A DNA stretch of 32,735 nucleotides from Phormidium sp. FACHB-1136 (GTDB lineage: Bacteria; Cyanobacteriota; Cyanobacteriia; Phormidesmidales; Phormidesmidaceae): the NCBI RefSeq assembly GCF_014697375.1, contig NZ_JACJRS010000061.1, positions 1-32,735 of the forward strand, given 5' to 3'. The notes beneath the pieces were generated by a model. It did no database searches and was not told where the DNA came from. It saw only the letters and a program-made list of their open reading frames with translations. Shown here piece by piece: positions 31,617 to 32,735 of this stretch; positions within the stretch are counted from its first letter, which is position 1; each line of letters starts with the position of its first letter. Both the position numbers and the translations under genes were made by a program.

Positions 31617-32603
31617 TTAATCAAGATCGAAGTAATTATCGATCTCAGGTGTCAAGTCAGCCTCATTAATGTTTATTAGTTCAGTTCTTAGTCTTGTTAA
31701 CTCTGCATTAAGTTTGATTCGTTCACTATCAGGTAAGGCGCAAGTGTTTAAGTATCCTTGTAATACATCCCGCCGAATGTTTTTGTAGGATCTACTTGTC
31801 CTATCTCTTATCTCATTGCTGAGATGAAAAGCGTCCTCATATTTTTTACGAGCAATTGCAAGTCTAGTTCGTAGCCCTTTGCGAATGTCTAAATTGGTTT
31901 TTCCAAACTGTTGGTTTTGGTCTATTTCGTTCAATATGTTCTCTGCTTCATCAACTTTTTCATTTACTATTTTGCATAACGCTAAATGAGCCAAAGTCTG
32001 AAATCTAGGGTTCTTGTTACTAGATTTAGCTTTTTCAGCACATTGTTCCGCCACATTTTTATCTCCTAACAGAAACTCAAACCTTGATTTCCGATAGTAG
32101 TATGCAGACTCATCAATATCCCTCAATTGATCAATAGATCCCAGTGCGAGATCTTCATCCCCTAGTGCTATAGCTATTTGAGCCTGTAAATCTAAGGCAT
32201 AAAAATTAACACGCTTTCTGTCTTGTTGCCTCTGTAATACCTTCTGAACACAGTTATTTGCTTTCTCGTACTCCCCGACGAAGAAATAGCAGTGCCCAAG
32301 TTCTCGATTAAGGGCTTCATCATCTCTTCCGTACCTACGTGCCTCTAAGTAAGAATTAATAGCGTCCTGATTCTTTCTTTGTTTTCGATTTAGAAAACCT
32401 TCCAAATAATAGACATTTCGCAATGGAGCGTATTCTTTTAATTTCTGTATTTCTTGTTCTGCTTCCTGCCATTTCTCTTGATGGATAAATGCCTTAGCTC
32501 TAAATGAGATAACTGTCTCATAGTCGGACTTACTTTTGCACTTATTTAATGCTACTTCGGTTGCCTCAATGACCTTATACCAATAAAAAATGAAGTTGAG
32601 CAT
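31617..32603 (-). CDS. TPR-repeat protein, possibly 5'-truncated
   Basis: A 328-residue AT-rich protein composed largely of helix-turn-helix pairs typical of TPR repeats. Examples are WQEAEQEIQKLKEYAPLRNVYYLEGFL, KNQDAINSYLEARRYGRDDEALNRELGHCYFFVGEYEKA and GDEDLALGSIDQLRDID. No enzymatic domain is present. It resembles the C-terminal TPR part of multi-domain NTPase or nuclease defence proteins, so it may be a decapitated fragment. The ATG is directly preceded in the same frame by the TAA of the upstream gene (TAA-ATT-ATG). No ribosome binding site is visible. Confidence 0.6.
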   Translation of the reverse strand: MLNFIFYWYKVIEATEVALNKCKSKSDYETVISFRAKAFIHQEKWQEAEQEIQKLKEYAPLRNVYYLEGFLNRKQRKNQDAINSYLEARRYGRDDEALNRELGHCYFFVGEYEKANNCVQKVLQRQQDRKRVNFYALDLQAQIAIALGDEDLALGSIDQLRDIDESAYYYRKSRFEFLLGDKNVAEQCAEKAKSSNKNPRFQTLAHLALCKIVNEKVDEAENILNEIDQNQQFGKTNLDIRKGLRTRLAIARKKYEDAFHLSNEIRDRTSRSYKNIRRDVLQGYLNTCALPDSERIKLNAELTRLRTELININEADLTPEIDNYFDLD

Positions 32604-32606
32604 AAT

Positions 32607-32735
32607 TTAGGCTGATTTCTGGAATTCAGCTTGGAGTAGGGCATCGAGAATGAAGTCATAGCCCGTGATGGACTGCACTTGTTCTGGCGTCAGACGGGCG
32701 AGTTCTTGGTCAACCCGCTGTTGAAGGGCCTCCAG
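32607..32735 (-). CDS. C-terminal end of an unidentified protein (runs off window)
   Basis: A minus-strand frame open from the right edge to TAA at 32609-32607 encodes 42 residues, including LTPEQVQSITGYDFILDALLQ and ending EFQKSA. Base composition is GC-rich, like the core chromosome and unlike the adjacent TPR gene. The family is not recognised. It marks the right boundary of the AT-rich accessory DNA. Confidence 0.6.
   Translation of the reverse strand: MEALQQRVDQELARLTPEQVQSITGYDFILDALLQAEFQKSA

Overview
The window looks like a cyanobacterial chromosome segment, probably from a filamentous, non-heterocystous diazotroph. The pointers are a nif cluster in cyanobacterial gene order, a DUF1825 protein (a family largely restricted to cyanobacteria), two YggT/Ycf19 proteins, the heptanucleotide tandem repeats typical of filamentous cyanobacteria, and many short dispersed hairpins. 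The left 18 kb is GC-rich core sequence. From about 18.9 kb rightwards core genes alternate with accessory DNA, and 26.0-29.8 kb and 31.1-32.6 kb are clearly AT-rich and foreign-looking.

Left part (1-5 kb): nifB, nifS, nifU and nifH are all on the minus strand. The usual next gene, nifD, is not present. About 50 bp after the nifH stop the start of an IS630-type transposase appears. No fdxN lies between nifB and nifS, and each of the three nif spacers carries a different short tandem repeat. From 5.7 to 18.2 kb there are housekeeping and hypothetical genes: a secreted protein, a HAD phosphatase, a DUF1232 protein, a uracil phosphoribosyltransferase, membrane proteins, a B12-binding radical SAM enzyme, a PD-(D/E)XK-like protein, a TPP riboswitch controlling a sodium/solute symporter, DUF1825, a J-domain/TPR protein, and a TM2-SHOCT/helix-hairpin-helix pair.

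Middle (18.2-23.9 kb): a second uracil phosphoribosyltransferase, a URC4 (DUF1688) protein and a URC1 (GTP-cyclohydrolase-II-like) protein are all on the minus strand. They look like a bacterial version of the yeast URC uracil-degradation pathway. A Uma2 nuclease gene and an oppositely oriented toxin-antitoxin block (BrnT/BrnA, a PIN-toxin remnant, an RHH antitoxin) interrupt the set. Two tandem arrays of palindromic 41-bp and 42-bp units lie on either side of this block.

Right part (24-32.7 kb): an RHH protein with iteron-like repeats, an imperfect palindrome of about 180 bp, a second BrnT/BrnA module, an unusual three-gene operon (glycine-rich membrane protein, small adaptor-like protein, Hsp70-like ATPase), a zinc-ribbon TIR protein, an unknown helical protein and a TPR protein. 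Elements resembling integron attC sites follow the RHH antitoxin, brnA2, the Hsp70-like gene and the TIR gene, all in one orientation. My reading is an integrase-less cassette array (CALIN-like) carrying toxin-antitoxin and defence modules. The Hsp70-like three-gene cassette is the best candidate for an undescribed system; its function is inferred from architecture and neighbours only.
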